Of a stretch of 64,000 bases of DNA, positions 24,337 through 35,519 are shown one piece after another. The notes below the pieces were generated by a model. It had not been told where the DNA came from and ran no database searches. It saw only the letters and a program-made list of their open reading frames with translations. The first letter of the stretch is position 1; each line of letters opens with the position of its first letter. This stretch comes from Volvox africanus (Eukaryota; Chlorophyta; Chlorophyceae; Chlamydomonadales; Volvocaceae): the NCBI GenBank assembly GCA_030268105.1, contig BSDZ01000089.1, forward strand, positions 1,984,001 to 2,048,000, written 5' to 3'. The translations under genes were made by a program, and so were the position numbers.

Positions 24337-25573
24337 GGCTCCTCGGCTACTCCATCGCCGCGTTCTGCTGCCTCACATGCAGTACAGTACAACTTGACTT
24401 GCAAAAGCGGCAGCAACCTGCGCCAGGGGGTTGCGCAGTGCGGGGAGGAGGGCTAGTATCCTTCAGCTGCCGTTAGGCCCCTTGGGTCGCAACGAAGGAG
24501 TTTCCGAATAATGGCAACAAGCCGGCGTGTGCGGAAACGATGCAATAAGTGGGAAGGCCGCGGCCTCGCCTTGTCAGTCATTTTCTACACACGTCCATAC
24601 TTGGGAGAGGTGCAAAGAGGAGGCAGACAGATTGGTGGATTGGGTGGAAGGTGTTACCAACTGGGGGTAATGTACCAGGCTAAAAAGCCGGGCATGTAGG
24701 TAGCACATGGCGGGATGGTGTCCCTAGATATCCTGCGTGGGTGCGGCCCCACAAAGAGACAGGGGGTAACAGGTGGGGGTGTATTGGTGGGATTCGTGCG
24801 AAGGGAGAAGGCGCCTCCCATGATTGTGAATTACGATGGGGCGCCTTGCGAGCAGCGTTGCTTCCAGCGCCTTGCGCGGTCCTTCTGTTTGTCTCCCTGT
24901 CTGACGAGTGATACTGCGTGCAGTTCATGACCTCTTCATGACCTTCGCGAAGAATCCCGGTTTGGAGACCCGATGGGGGCCGCGGCGGCGCTTCCTCCTG
25001 GTTCGCAAAAGAAAACGGTCTCCAATTGATTGCTGCTTTGCTGTTGCTGTTGCGGCCCTAAAACGTGTTGTTTTAAGTGCTGTCCATCATGAACGGTCAT
25101 AGAAGAATAAATTTTAAAACACCCCAAGATAAGATCCTGCAGAGTTAGTAAGACCAGGAAAGTCATGGTGTAGCACTCGCATGTCTCTTGCACGGTAAGG
25201 TATGCGATGTCAGCTGTGAAAGTCGAACAAGGGTCGAAATGGGCTCGGGGGCGCCGTTTGTATAGAACCTACGTACAGATGCGGTTCCGAGCTCTAAATT
25301 TAGGCCCGTTCCTCTGATTCGCATGTAAGTTCCCATGTGCTCCTCCGATATCCGGGTGTGGCCGTGCCCACCGCTATCATCACCACAACCAACACCATTC
25401 TAGCGTCGTGAGAACCATCGCACGACCCCCTGGCTCTAACCCATTGCGCAGGCTGCGTGAAATCTGTACACCAAATCATTCAACAAATGAGAACTTGCTC
25501 TATGAACTTCGCCCACCTGGTGGTGCTCTCCCTACCTGGCCCTGCTCCAAGTTTAACGTCCCGGACCCCAGCT

Positions 25574-25652
25574 GTAGTAATTGAGAGCTGCAAAGGCTTC
25601 ATGAGATGCTTCCGCACCTTTATAGTGTGGAAGCGTGTGCCATACTACTACA
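25574..25652 (+). repeat. Hairpin-forming duplicated unit, copy 1
   Basis: The 79-base unit is bounded by GTAGTA and TACTAC and contains the stem CTTCCGCAC / GTGTGGAAG around a 7-base loop. A diverged second copy follows 140 bases later. On the minus strand the unit is open and encodes a peptide ending AALNYY, as copy 2 does. Confidence 0.6.
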
Positions 25653-25792
25653 ATCTCCCCCCTCGGGTGGGCACGTCCCGGGCTCTCTGGCCCTATCAGT
25701 TGATGTTTGCTTCGCCTTGGCCATGGGCGTGTGTGTTCTCTCAAGTCACGACATTCCCAAGTTAGCATGCATCACAGCACTCACGGCATGCC

Positions 25793-25882
25793 ATAGTAGT
25801 AGTTGAGAGCCGCCACTTCCTTCTTAAATGTTTCCGCGCCTCTATATTGGCGGAAGTGTGTGGGTACGTGTACGACTACTAT
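25793..25882 (+). repeat. Hairpin-forming duplicated unit, copy 2
   Basis: This 90-base unit has the same order of elements as copy 1: GTAGTAGTTGAGAGC, then a TTTCCGC / GCGGAAG stem, then GACTACTA. The minus strand reads YRGAETFKKEVAALNYYY, similar to YKGAEASHEAFAALNYY in copy 1, so the pair may be remnants of a duplicated exon rather than an RNA. Confidence 0.6.
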
Positions 25883-27722
25883 ACCAACCCTCTTAACAAG
25901 CACGTCTGTCCTCTTTACCCAATCGCATAACAGACCCACATACATACAGATGCACGGACGTACACTCAGGGGAAGCCGTTGTTCACAGCTGTAGTGTTTC
26001 TCGGCAAACATGCAGGTACCACCTGCATAGCCAGCACCATATCTAGCCCTGAGGTGTCCTTCCCCCATTGGACCTACCCTTTGGACTTTGTTCATGGACC
26101 TACCCGCTCTGGCCATTTGGGCCTAGTCTGTTTTTCATCCACTTGACGGTTTCCCCTTTTGGCATACTCGCTCCGGCATATGCTGCCCCTTCGAAGCTCC
26201 TTTCCCTAAGCGACTTACATCATTTTGGTACTTTTTACCTCCGCCTCAATTTCCTTAGTAGTTTCGTGGTGGCCCCATGTTTTGCAGCTATGTGAACGTC
26301 TATTTTGGTTACATTCTGACAAGTCACTCTAACATTTGCCCATGACATCCCCTCTCATCCCCTACGAACAGCGTGGCGTTACTTCACTAAGACGTAACTA
26401 TTTCTCGTGCTCCCTCGGCACGTTTGGCCTTGAAGTCGCGATGACATGTGTCGCCAACGTCTAGCTGTCGAATTGAAATCGGCATTCGTGTAATGCCATC
26501 TTCGCTGAAGTACCCAAAGATCGTCATCAATAACTTGTAGCTGAATAGGAAAGTGCAATAGCAGGACGTGCGAGACGTGAGAGATGTGAGAGATGCTCAA
26601 TCGGATGGAGGCATATGATCGCCTTGGCATTATTGGGTTTCATGTAAACAACATGCTGCAACAAGCGCTCATTTCCAACGTTGCCTGGGTAAGAATGCTG
26701 CCTGCAGTGTGGGCACAGATGCCACTGGCCATCAGCGATTGTTGTGCTGCCAACGTGCAGCGCATTGTGGCATGTGCGTGTAAGGAGGAATATCGGCATT
26801 GCTGCCCACGGCCATTACCGTGGACCAGTGATGTTGCTCAGAAGACGCATTGAAAGTGCACACACCGCAGCGGGCACAGACATCAGCGCATTCACAACAA
26901 GGACATGTGACCTTTTGTCAAGCACTGCAATGCTTCATAATGCCGCCATCATTTCTGCCACGTTGCCATAGCAATCTGATATGCCATGGTGCAGACGTTA
27001 GCCTGGTGAACGCGCGGACACGTGTTCGACTGCTCATTACCTGCTATTGTTAACTCTGGTACCTGCCCGCACATCACAGGATGTGTGGTTCTTACGTATG
27101 GCCAGTGTGTTCTGTACCCATACGCCTGTAGCACTATTCCAGGCAACAATTGGCAGGCACCTGCAATGCGTGCGTGCGTAGTGAATTGGTTCAGATGGTG
27201 GCCATTCGGACATCAATTCTTGTACATATATGTCTTTGCAAGACCTGCTTCTTTTGATACCTCGAAAATTTGCTGCGACCATCTATTCGACTATCACCGC
27301 ATAGCGGCCGTCCCGCTAGCCCTGGCCTTCCACGCCTATCTAGGCGCAAAGGCGCAATCAAGTGTGATGATTCCTAAGCAAGCTCGCTTGTTGTTCAGTA
27401 TCTTGCTGTGGACATAGTATGGTTTAATATTAAGGTAGCCGGGATGGCTTTGTGCTTGAACACGGAGGCCTGAACAGGTAGTAACCCTGGAGGTCGTGCC
27501 ACGGCTCCATTGCGCCGCGACTGAGCTTCACTATTTGCGTCCTTGCATTAGCACAATTTTTTATGGACTTCACCAATGACAGAGGGCTCTCCATGTGGCC
27601 TGTTTATGTCTATTCATGTCTATTACTCCGGGTATGAGATATGATGAATAATGCAACCTGATTCTATAAATTGTTTATCCGGAATTGCTTGATTTTATGT
27701 TCGGTATCGTGTTCGTGGTTAA

Positions 27723-27905
27723 TTACACTTGTGAACTGTGCTGGCACTGCTAGTTTGGGCCGCCCCGCCTTCCAAATGTGTGGCTACGTTTTGCAAACCT
27801 GACCACTGTTCTTGTGCTTTTCTTGTTTTTTTCTCTGTGCTGAGTGTCATCATATATGATTGCCATGCATTTCTGTCAACTGCGGCAATCATAACCAATG
27901 GCCTG
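27723..27905 (+). repeat. Dispersed repeat family A, copy 1
   Basis: The segment shares GCTAGTTTGGGCCGC, GTTCTTGTGCTTTTCT and GATTGCCATGCATTTCTGTC in order with 38483-38641. The copies are collinear apart from a roughly 25-base length difference. It immediately precedes the left arm of the inverted repeat. No coding potential was recognised; it is probably a MITE-like or LTR remnant. Confidence 0.8.
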
Positions 27906-27929
27906 CGGCAATCCGGGCAGGCAATCCGT

Positions 27930-28134
27930 AAAAGTCCTAAGTCTCGCAAAGCCTGGTTAAGCCTGGTATGTCGCTAAGGCTGTTTCAAGTACTAAGCCTG
28001 AATTTGCGGCTAAGCCTCGATTGAGCTTGGCTAAGTACAGCTAGGCCTCCTAAGCCTGATGTGAGATAGTAAGTCCGGCTTAAACAGGCTTATTAGACTA
28101 AGTTCATTCTGAACTTATCCCGGTCCACGTCTGG
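27930..28134 (+). repeat. Left arm of a ~205-bp inverted repeat
   Basis: From AAAGTCCTAAG to CTTATCCCGGTCCACG this arm matches the reverse complement of 30951-31153. There is a fully identical core around GTAAGTCCGGCTTAAACAGG and its following 15 bases, and scattered differences elsewhere. It is rich in TAAGCC words. The arms enclose about 2.8 kb and look like terminal inverted repeats of a mobile element. Confidence 0.85.
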
Positions 28135-28972
28135 TAGGGGCTTGCTTGGTTATTTCCTTTCTTTGTCATATCGAGACTCAATCTGTTCAGAGTACAGGGA
28201 CCTGCTAGATGCAAGTAGCATTTCTCTGGATGCAGCACACTGATCATTGAAGTTGTCAAGGTCTTGTTTCCAAAGTGGAGGTATGTGCCTTGATGATATA
28301 GACAAGAAACAGCTGAAGGACAGATAGGCTCAGAATAAACCTGTTTGATTCTTATAATAAATCTCCTTGGATAAGCCTACGGCCCGTATGAGGAAGGATG
28401 GATTTGGCCTGAGATAGCGTCTTTCTCTCTCTCTTATAATCTTTGCAGGCATAAGTGGACATGTTGGTCTCGTCTGCTGATCTTCATCATCCAGCTTTTT
28501 TGAAGTTGCAGATCCAGCATGGTGAAAGTTGTTATCCTCGCACCTTAGTATTAAAAACCACACTTGTATCATTATTTCCAGATGTCCAGGTAGGCCGGAA
28601 GTGTGAGATCACAGGTCTTGGCGGCTAAGCCTGCCCGCCAAAAGATTTCAATGGAGGAGCTGCATGCATATCCCATTCCCGCATCTTTAAGGAAGCCTTG
28701 GGCGATCAATAAAGGAACAACACATTCACAAGACACAAGTCCCGCATCCTTAGAATACATCTAGACATTTTGTGAATTAAGTTGCCACCGTCCCCCAACT
28801 AATCCGACCATTCGTGACTGTCGTGAGATGCAGAAGTTAATGTGATGAAGCCAATTATAAGGCTTAAAAAATCATATTTTAGTCCAGCGTAAACATACCC
28901 CTCATATAACTTTCCACAAACTTTCCTTTACCTCACTTCATGGGCCAGAGGCTAAGTTTCCAGAAGTGGCTA

Positions 28973-29705
28973 CTAATCATACATTACAGTAGTTCGGTAG
29001 ACCTTTATCAGCACCCAAACTAGGGCGACATCAACCAAAGCGACGATAACTGTGAACAGGCGCCGATTGCCCAGGTACCCATCCAGGACCTTAATCGCTG
29101 CATCTGCGTATTCGGAAAGGCAGCATGGGATTGCATCAACCAATATAAACATAACACCATCCAAGCACGGCAAGTGCACAGCAAAACAAATCTTGAACCG
29201 TGTTCGTTCCCCCCACCGTCCCAATGTTTAGGCACAAGCGCGGTGAATCACGTACGCCTCGGATCCCGAATTTTTAAATGGGGACTCCCGCGCGGCTGAT
29301 GATCTGAATAATCCCCTTGAATAATCCCCTGACAATGCTGTATGCGAACCCGTGGACCACAATAATCTGCCCGCGCTTACCAGCGTACTCTTTACCCAGC
29401 ATTTTACGTAAACTGGAAAGGACGTCCTCCCCTAGGACAACCCGTGCCGTCACTGCTTCGGACTTCAGAGTTTGAAGGGTTTCAACAAGCGCTTCCTTGG
29501 CAAGGTTGCCTGGCTTGGTTGGTGGCTTGGTCGCCGTGTCGTTCGGCTCGGAAGTACTCGCGGCAAGATCACCTTGCGGTGCTGCTGCACTTTGAACCGA
29601 TGTGCGAAGAAGCCGGGGAACGAGTAAGTCGCTTGCGCTCCTACGAACCAAATAAGTGCTAACGCCTCCTTTCCGGGCGCACACGTTCCCAGTGGCAAAA
29701 TTCAT
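28973..29705 (-). CDS. Small organelle-targeted single-pass membrane protein, unknown
   Basis: Two exons (29381-29705 and 28973-29103) join in phase 1 through a strong GTAAGC donor and a CGCAG acceptor to give 151 residues. The N-terminal about 60 residues are rich in Arg, Ser and Ala (YLVRRSASDLLVPRLLRTS) and look like an organellar transit peptide. A Thr/Pro-rich linker and an amphipathic helix (LVETLQTLKSEAVTARVVL) follow. The end is one hydrophobic segment (LFTVIVALVDVALVWVLIKV) with a short tail. I recognise no family. If the intron is not removed, the first frame runs to a stop at 29274 instead, giving a 143-residue product without the membrane segment. The gene sits between the two inverted-repeat arms, so it may be a captured host gene or a gene invaded on both sides. 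Confidence 0.5.
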
Positions 29706-30018
29706 GGTAGGAACCCAGTGTGAAACTTGAAAGGCAGTAATGAATAGATTCTGTAAGCTAACGCCCAACAATCGCAACAGAGGGTTAGCGCGGTGCAACC
29801 TTGGCGTGTTCTATGCGAAAACATGACATGCTTTCACTTAATACCCCATCTTGGTTCAAAGAGTGTGGTTAGTATAATTGTTACGAACTCTGAAAAAAGA
29901 GCTCGTAAGGCCCGCGCGAGTCAGGAGGCTCATAGGGCCGCGCGAACGAGCGATACAAGAAAATGAGATGATAACGTGCTATCAGATTGCAATAAAAAGG
30001 TCCATCATATCAACAAGA

Positions 30019-30480
30019 TCAAGTCCTGCCCATTTTCAATGAACGCCTCACACGGATGCAATGAATGATACGGGCAAGGCTGAGTTGGTATTGCATTGAC
30101 ATAACTTGGAGCATGTTAGAGCTTTGTCCCATCACTACATTTGCAAAACCGGCACGCACTTCAGCATAGACGGGACATTCCATGACCACATGGTATTCAT
30201 CGTGAACGGAATCAGTGTTATTGCAAACACGACACCAGCGTTGTTCTCTTAGGCGGCCGTTAGGACGGTAAGCCTCTAGTGCCCAAGCACCAAGACGAAA
30301 CCGAAGTAAGGATGTGTAAATTGACACTGGAATATAGCTCGTACCATGTTGTGGCATACCCATTCAATGTGTGTGCCTACATATTTTCACGCCTGGCTTA
30401 CCACTGTCAGACACAAATTCACGTGGTACAGTAAGAAGACGCGGGCTCAACCAGTCTTCCTTAAAGCGTTCCTCCAAGGT
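30019..30480 (-). pseudogene. LINE (non-LTR retrotransposon) 3' end relic
   Basis: The frame encodes the C-terminal part of a LINE ORF2: a conserved RFRLGAWAL segment and a zinc-knuckle-like tail (CRVCNNTD...DEYHVVMECPVYAEVR), a pattern frequent after the reverse transcriptase in algal LINEs. The upstream stretch to about 30480 (FKEDWLSPRL) continues the match but is separated by an in-frame stop just above 30363, and the reverse transcriptase core is missing. It is a dead 5'-truncated copy. Confidence 0.75.
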
Positions 30481-30725
30481 AAATAAGACTGATCCTATAA
30501 ATTTCAAATTTCTCTAGACAACAGGAAATCCACGCAACCCTCAAGGTCTAAATCAGTCGGTAGGTCTGGCCAATGTCATAAGCACCTCGGCCCTTGCAAC
30601 AACATTGACCCCCAAGTGGGTCCTGTACAGTCAATTAAGAGGGCAGAATGGATTTCTTCACGAAACACATTATCTTTGCCTCGCACTTTCTTGTTCCAAA
30701 AACGATACACAAGAGTAGCCTGGTG

Positions 30726-30950
30726 AAGATGTAGGGACGGACGGAGAGGGGGAGAGGTAGGGCGGAACGGACGGAGGGGGGAAGGGAGGGACGAACAGAG
30801 GAACGAAGGGACAGATGGACGGCGGGCGGGAGGGAGGGACGGAGGGAGGGAGGAAGGCAGTGATGGAATAAAGATGGGAGGGATAGAGGGACGGACGAGG
30901 CGAGGGATGGGGGGAGGGACGGAGGGACAGATGGAGGGAGGAACGGACCC
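30726..30950 (+). repeat. Purine-rich (GGGA / GGAC) array
   Basis: About 225 bases of [16 protein letters not shown] words on the plus strand, ending directly against the right inverted-repeat arm. Open frames here (Pro/Ser-rich on the minus strand) are composition artefacts. Confidence 0.9.
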
Positions 30951-31153
30951 TACCAAATGTGAACCGGGATAAGTCCAACACGGACTTAGTCTAATAAGCC
31001 TGTTTAAGCCGGACTTACTATCGCACTTTAGGCTTAGGTGGCTTAGCTGTACTTAGACAGCCTTAATGGAGGCTCAGGCACAAATTTCAGACTCAGCACT
31101 TTAAATAACCTTAGCAAGACTTAACCAGGCTTAGCGAGGCTTAGGACTTTCAT
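30951..31153 (-). repeat. Right arm of the ~205-bp inverted repeat
   Basis: This is the reverse complement of 27930-28134 over its whole length, including the identical TAAGTCCGGCTTAAACAGGC core. Its inner edge abuts the purine array, while the inner edge of the left arm does not, so the element is asymmetric inside. Confidence 0.85.
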
Positions 31154-31689
31154 AGCAAAGGCCACAAGTAATAAGGCCACAAGAAACAAACATTAAAGAG
31201 AAAATAATGATGAAGAAACAATTAAGAAAGGCAGCCAAATAGGTTCAGTTTCCACATTGAAGCCTGTACGGTGCATAGGCCGCCCAATGCTGTCGTACAA
31301 TTCCGAAAAATCCTTGCATTGGGCAAGCCATGAGCATCGGGTAGTAAGAATTAAAATGTGCGTCTGCTGACCAAACAGATTTCCCTCTTGCTCTAATGCC
31401 ATCCCCGCGACTACTATTGCCCTGAGTGCGGGATACTTATCTAGATCTGGCTGAAAGAAAATAAAAGATAGAAACAATTCATTGTGACTATTTCAAAATG
31501 AGGTAAAAGGTTGCTTATTTGATTATTGAGCCCTAAAACCCTAAGACAAATATATTCCTCTCCACGCACTGGTTTCTAAAATTCTCCATAAACAGGGTAT
31601 GCTTACATGCAGCTCGAGTGACGTGGCCAGGTTGTTAAATGCCCATCTCATCTCATACTGCACCAGGCTATTGCCTCTTCTATCCCTGA
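31154..31689. other. Spacer with unassigned reading frame
   Basis: A minus-strand frame at 31193-31450 begins after a CAG and reads DLDKYPALRAIVVAGMALEQ. It could be an exon, but it has no recognised family and no partner exon was found. A short telomere-like CCCTAAAACCCTAA lies at about 31532. Confidence 0.3.
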
Positions 31690-31797
31690 CTGTTGTTCCT
31701 TCCTGTCCCTCTCTCTTTCCCTCCCTCCCTCCTTGTCCCTCCCAACCTGTCCCTCCCTGTCCCTCTCACCCTGTCCCTCCCTACCTACCCCTCACTA
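31690..31797 (+). repeat. Pyrimidine-rich (CCCT / TCCC) array
   Basis: About 100 bases of CCCTCCCTCCTTGTCCC words, the complement in composition of the purine arrays on either side. It lies directly before a TAAGCC-rich block. Confidence 0.9.
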
Positions 31798-31804
31798 GAC
31801 TTTA

Positions 31805-32100
31805 TTTGATCATAGGCTAAGTCCGAGTTAAGTCCGGCTAAGCCCAGTCATGATTTTAGGCATCCGGTATAAGGCTAAGCTCCGGTATAAGGCTAAGCTC
31901 CACTAAGCCTTTGTAAGTCAAAATAAGCATAAAAAGTCTCTGGGTGGCTAAGCCTGATCGGTAATAGTTAAAACCGGCTGAACCCTGAAGCGGCAAGGTT
32001 TGGCCACCTATAAGTCCGGACTTAGAGCACTAAGTCCAAGGTGCTTGCTTCTCGACAATATAGCTAAATCCGGCTAAGCCTGGCAAAGTCCGGACTTGAC
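31805..32100 (+). repeat. TAAGCC / AAGTCCGGACTT-rich block
   Basis: The block is dense in TAAGCC, GGCTAAG and TAAGTCCGG words, including two palindromic AAGTCCGGACTT sites near 32010 and 32088 and a short duplication (CCGGTATAAGGCTAAGCT). It is related to the inverted-repeat arms but too diverged for end-to-end alignment by eye. It is flanked by a pyrimidine array on the left and a purine array on the right. Confidence 0.7.
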
Positions 32101-32111
32101 ACGGTACACGT

Positions 32112-32222
32112 TTGGTACGGGGACGGACGGATAGAGGGGGGACGGATGGAGGGAGGGAGGGAGGTTGTAAAGAAGGGTGGGAGGGAGGGAGGGAGGGAGA
32201 AATGGACGGAGGGATGAAGGGA
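32112..32222 (+). repeat. Purine-rich (GGGA) array, second copy
   Basis: GGGAGGGAGGGA words over about 110 bases, immediately after the TAAGCC-rich block, in the same orientation as the 30726-30950 array. Confidence 0.9.
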
Positions 32223-35200
32223 GCAAGTATAATTATCTTCGGCCCCAAATAAGTTTTGTAACAGAGGGGTCGCCTAGCTGGTAGGGATAGCTATATAGGC
32301 GAGCTCCGAGTCATTGTGCCGTAGGGCACGTGGTGCAAGAGTGACTCCTCGTCACATTGTAGTAAGTTATTTACATGTGAAGAGGAAGCATAAGAAGTGT
32401 CTGACTAGATTAGACAGGCGCCTTAAATAGTGCTGCCTGGTACAAAAGGGGGCCTTACGTCTATTCGAAACTGGCGCGCATTCTACAACTGACACCGTTG
32501 TACGAATGCTCGCATGCAATGTTACATGCGACTTGTCCAATTTCTATGCGTCAGATGAATTGTAACTAATATATTATTACGCAGTTATGTTATTGTCATA
32601 CAAAGCCAAATTACAACAACTCAGATTCGCTCTTCCTGGCGCTTCTGCGCCATTTGCCCTGTTACAAGTTTGCTGTTTATTTTTTGGTAACACATCATTG
32701 TCATGGTCCGTCAGGGGATGAGATGTATAGTCTCCCCTCTGGGCGTTCCTGTTCATCAATACGCCTTGGCTAATGAATGTCCTCGTTCAGGTGTGCTTTC
32801 GGGGAGTCATTTTCCTGTCCTGGCTGCAGCAAGTCATTTGCGTGATACAAATATTACGGTGCGGGCTCTGAGTACTTGTTGCTATCGTGTTTCAACATTT
32901 CCAAATTTTTAGAAGCTGAAATGGCGTTGCAATGTCGTACGAATAGTTTTATCATGCAAAGGTTGCGATCGCTGTGCAATTCCAAGCAAGGACACTCATA
33001 CCATGACATGTTGGGATGCGCAACATACAATGGTGTCCTACGTATAGTGGTATTCTGAGAATTTTAACCTCTGATAAAATCATTTTAGTTTGTGATGTTC
33101 ACGATATGTGGGATCCCACGTATCGTATAGTCCCACGTAGAGCCCAACACCTGACTGGGAGACCTAGTTGTCACTCTATTCGTGAGTTTCTATTAGATGT
33201 GGGTGTAAGAGTGGTATAGGGCTTCCGTTAAAGGAACCTCACAAAGTCACGTGGGATTGTTAGACTTAAAGGCTCACCTGCACGGAGGTTCACAACGGAC
33301 TCAGGGGAGGCCACAGGCGCAAAGGACACACAAGCTACTGAGGGCTAACACTATTGGGAAACCAGCAACGATGGCTCAGATATGTTACTAGCATCAGGTC
33401 ACCCAAGCGGACCCGGGCGACTCAGAATTTTCAGTACGATAAGCATCATTGCCATCTTTGCCACGCAGCAAGTAAATAAATAAGACATGCATGGTCACAA
33501 TCGTGACTAAACCCAACAGAAGCTCAACGGATTAACTCCTGCCTGAATGTCAAGACTGGCAATCAGGATAGGCCCTAGAGTGCCCCTAGCTCGCAGGACC
33601 AAAAGCTTCGCGAAGAAACGTCGTAGCAAGATACGTAAATGTTTACATAAATAATAATTGCAGGCTTGGGACAGCCTAGTAAAACAGAAAAGGTTATCGA
33701 ATCATCATATAAATACAGCGTGCGAATCCAGAGCGACGTGTTTAGACAAAAGTCGATCAAGAATCTACCAACTACAGTAACGAGCTGCGGTGTTCATACC
33801 TTGTCAAGAACCGCGCATTTACTTAGCGCCGCCACTGTGGCATAAACAAGCCATGATACCCGCAGGTTCCAAATGCCCGCAATATATAACGCCACTTGTT
33901 AAGGCATTATTTAGACAATTACGAGCATCTATGCAATAAGTTCAGAGGTGAACAAAGTGAAAAAGCGAATATAGCCAACGTTAATCGTCGTACGCTCACT
34001 CCGAAGCCATAGCACCATACCATCGCGACTCCGCGATATACTTGGCAAAACCCTCAGTCTTGTGTCATAAGTACTCGTAAAAATATTAACACAACAATGC
34101 CGTATATGCGGATTTTCGTGCACCAGCCGTGAGCCGTCCCATGGGTTGCACTGCCGATCTAACGCTTCAAGCCGTTTGTTAAATCGTGATGGCTAGTTGC
34201 CATAACGATAGTCGTGGATATATCGTTAGCTTATACAAATCGAACTAACCACGTCGTTTGGTGTTGAGTTGGTCCCGAGGTTTTTGTTTGATGTTTCCGA
34301 AATGCGAACGGGCGTCGTTTTGTATATTTGAGAAATTGAACGAAGGCTCCATTGGTACTTTTCGTGATGACCTTTCGGCTATGGTCGCTGATGACAAGGT
34401 ACGGATCGTCGGCCGATAGAGTACTTAGTGTCGATGCCTTTATTCTTTCTTTATTCGTCGATAACAGTGATAAGTCTTTTCCGAGAATCATTTGGACAAT
34501 AGCTACATAGAGTCAGTTCGCTCCTGCCTCTTATGGAACTTCCATGCACTGCATAATATAAGATGATCCTTTAATTATTGCGTGATGGTATGGGATTGCG
34601 ATCCTACACTTTGTCCAGGTATGGACACAGCAGCGGCTGATGTGTGAGATACGGGCGGCTGAGCTGTAAGCGAGAACTCATAAAGCAATATTTCTTTTGA
34701 TATTTTTAAATGTCTATAAATTATTGTGCTTATTTGTTGTGAGAGTTTCCAAATATTGTGTGATAATCGGCCGGAATTCTCCCAAGACCCCCTCGGGCAG
34801 ACGCGCGAGACCCAGGCTTAGGGTAGGTTCTCCACGTCCCTTCCGCAGGTTATGAATCTCTAATGTTCTGGGCGAGAAATCTTTCAACAGTCCCATAAGT
34901 AAATTTAATACCTTTTTTTAGGTTGATGTTCCGATGAATGGATATTGCCTATGGGAAGGCAGGGTGTATGAAATTTGAAGCTAATCTGAGGGATGTGGCT
35001 ATTATGACCATGCATGCTACATTTTCAAACTTGGCCGTTACCACTCTGATTAAAAAAGGTCAAGACCAAAGGATGGTGTTGGGGACTTATTTTGCGGAAT
35101 TCGCTTAGATCTAGGAATATGAAATAATCATTGCAGGATTAGCAGCTATATAGAAGGCTGTCGGATACCTAGCAGATAGCCTGGCAGATACATATACCCA

Positions 35201-35392
35201 GGGGTTATCGGACAGGTTAGCAGATAAGCCAGCCCTGCTACCTAGCTACCCGAAAGCTGGGCAGCAAATATGTATCCTTTCTGGCAAGCCCAGCATCGGC
35301 CATCAGATAGGGGGAGTGTTTTTACAGACTTGCGTACAGTACGGCATATGCTTTCAAGATCATAAAATACAGTAGTATAAATTGAAAGTTGC
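32223..35392. other. Gene-free region
   Basis: About 3.2 kb of fairly AT-rich sequence. Frames are all below 90 codons with no motif, no splice-consistent pairing and no recognised repeat apart from scattered short words. Confidence 0.55.
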
Positions 35393-35494
35393 TCATGTAA
35401 CCATTTTTCAATTGGTGCGTGTCACCCTTGCGCAGGGGCCATGCTAATCTTCTCTGTATTTTTCCAACTTTAGCAGTTATGCCGAAGCACGCCT
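35393..35494 (-). ncRNA. U6 spliceosomal snRNA-like gene
   Basis: The minus strand carries TGCTTCGGCA near the 5' end, then ATACAGAGAAGATTAGCATG, containing the invariant ACAGAGA box that pairs with the 5' splice site, followed by GCCCCTGCGCAAGG and TGACACGC, the U2-pairing and internal stem-loop part of U6. One base differs in the internal stem (GGGTGAC for GGATGAC), the 5' stem is about four bases short, and the 3' tail after ACACGC diverges from the usual CAAATTCGTGAAGC, without an obvious T-run terminator. A TATA-like box lies at the expected distance upstream. It is either a working variant gene or a recent pseudogene. Confidence 0.75.
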
Positions 35495-35513
35495 TTTCCG
35501 CAAAAGTTGCCAA

Positions 35514-35519
35514 CATATA
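35514..35519 (-). promoter_or_regulatory. TATA box of the U6-like gene
   Basis: TATATG on the minus strand lies about 20-26 bases before the inferred U6 5' end, where external (type 3) RNA polymerase III promoters of snRNA genes keep their TATA element. Confidence 0.5.

Larger units (their letters stand above)
24337..27722. other. Gene-free region with relic coding pieces
   Basis: I find no complete gene. On the minus strand near 26.7-26.9 kb a Cys-rich stretch (CPCCECADVCARCGVC) and a nearby CPHCRQH motif suggest a zinc-binding piece of an eroded, perhaps transposon-derived protein, but frames are broken. Duplicated hairpin units at 25.6-25.9 kb are listed separately. Confidence 0.4.

Noticed and set aside
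26593..27417. Plus-strand frames at 26.6-27.4 kb as a gene
   Set aside because: No motif, no consistent splice joins; the Cys-rich pieces lie on the other strand in broken frames.
30576..30981. Pro/Ser-rich minus-strand frames
   Set aside because: Composition artefact of the GGGA array.
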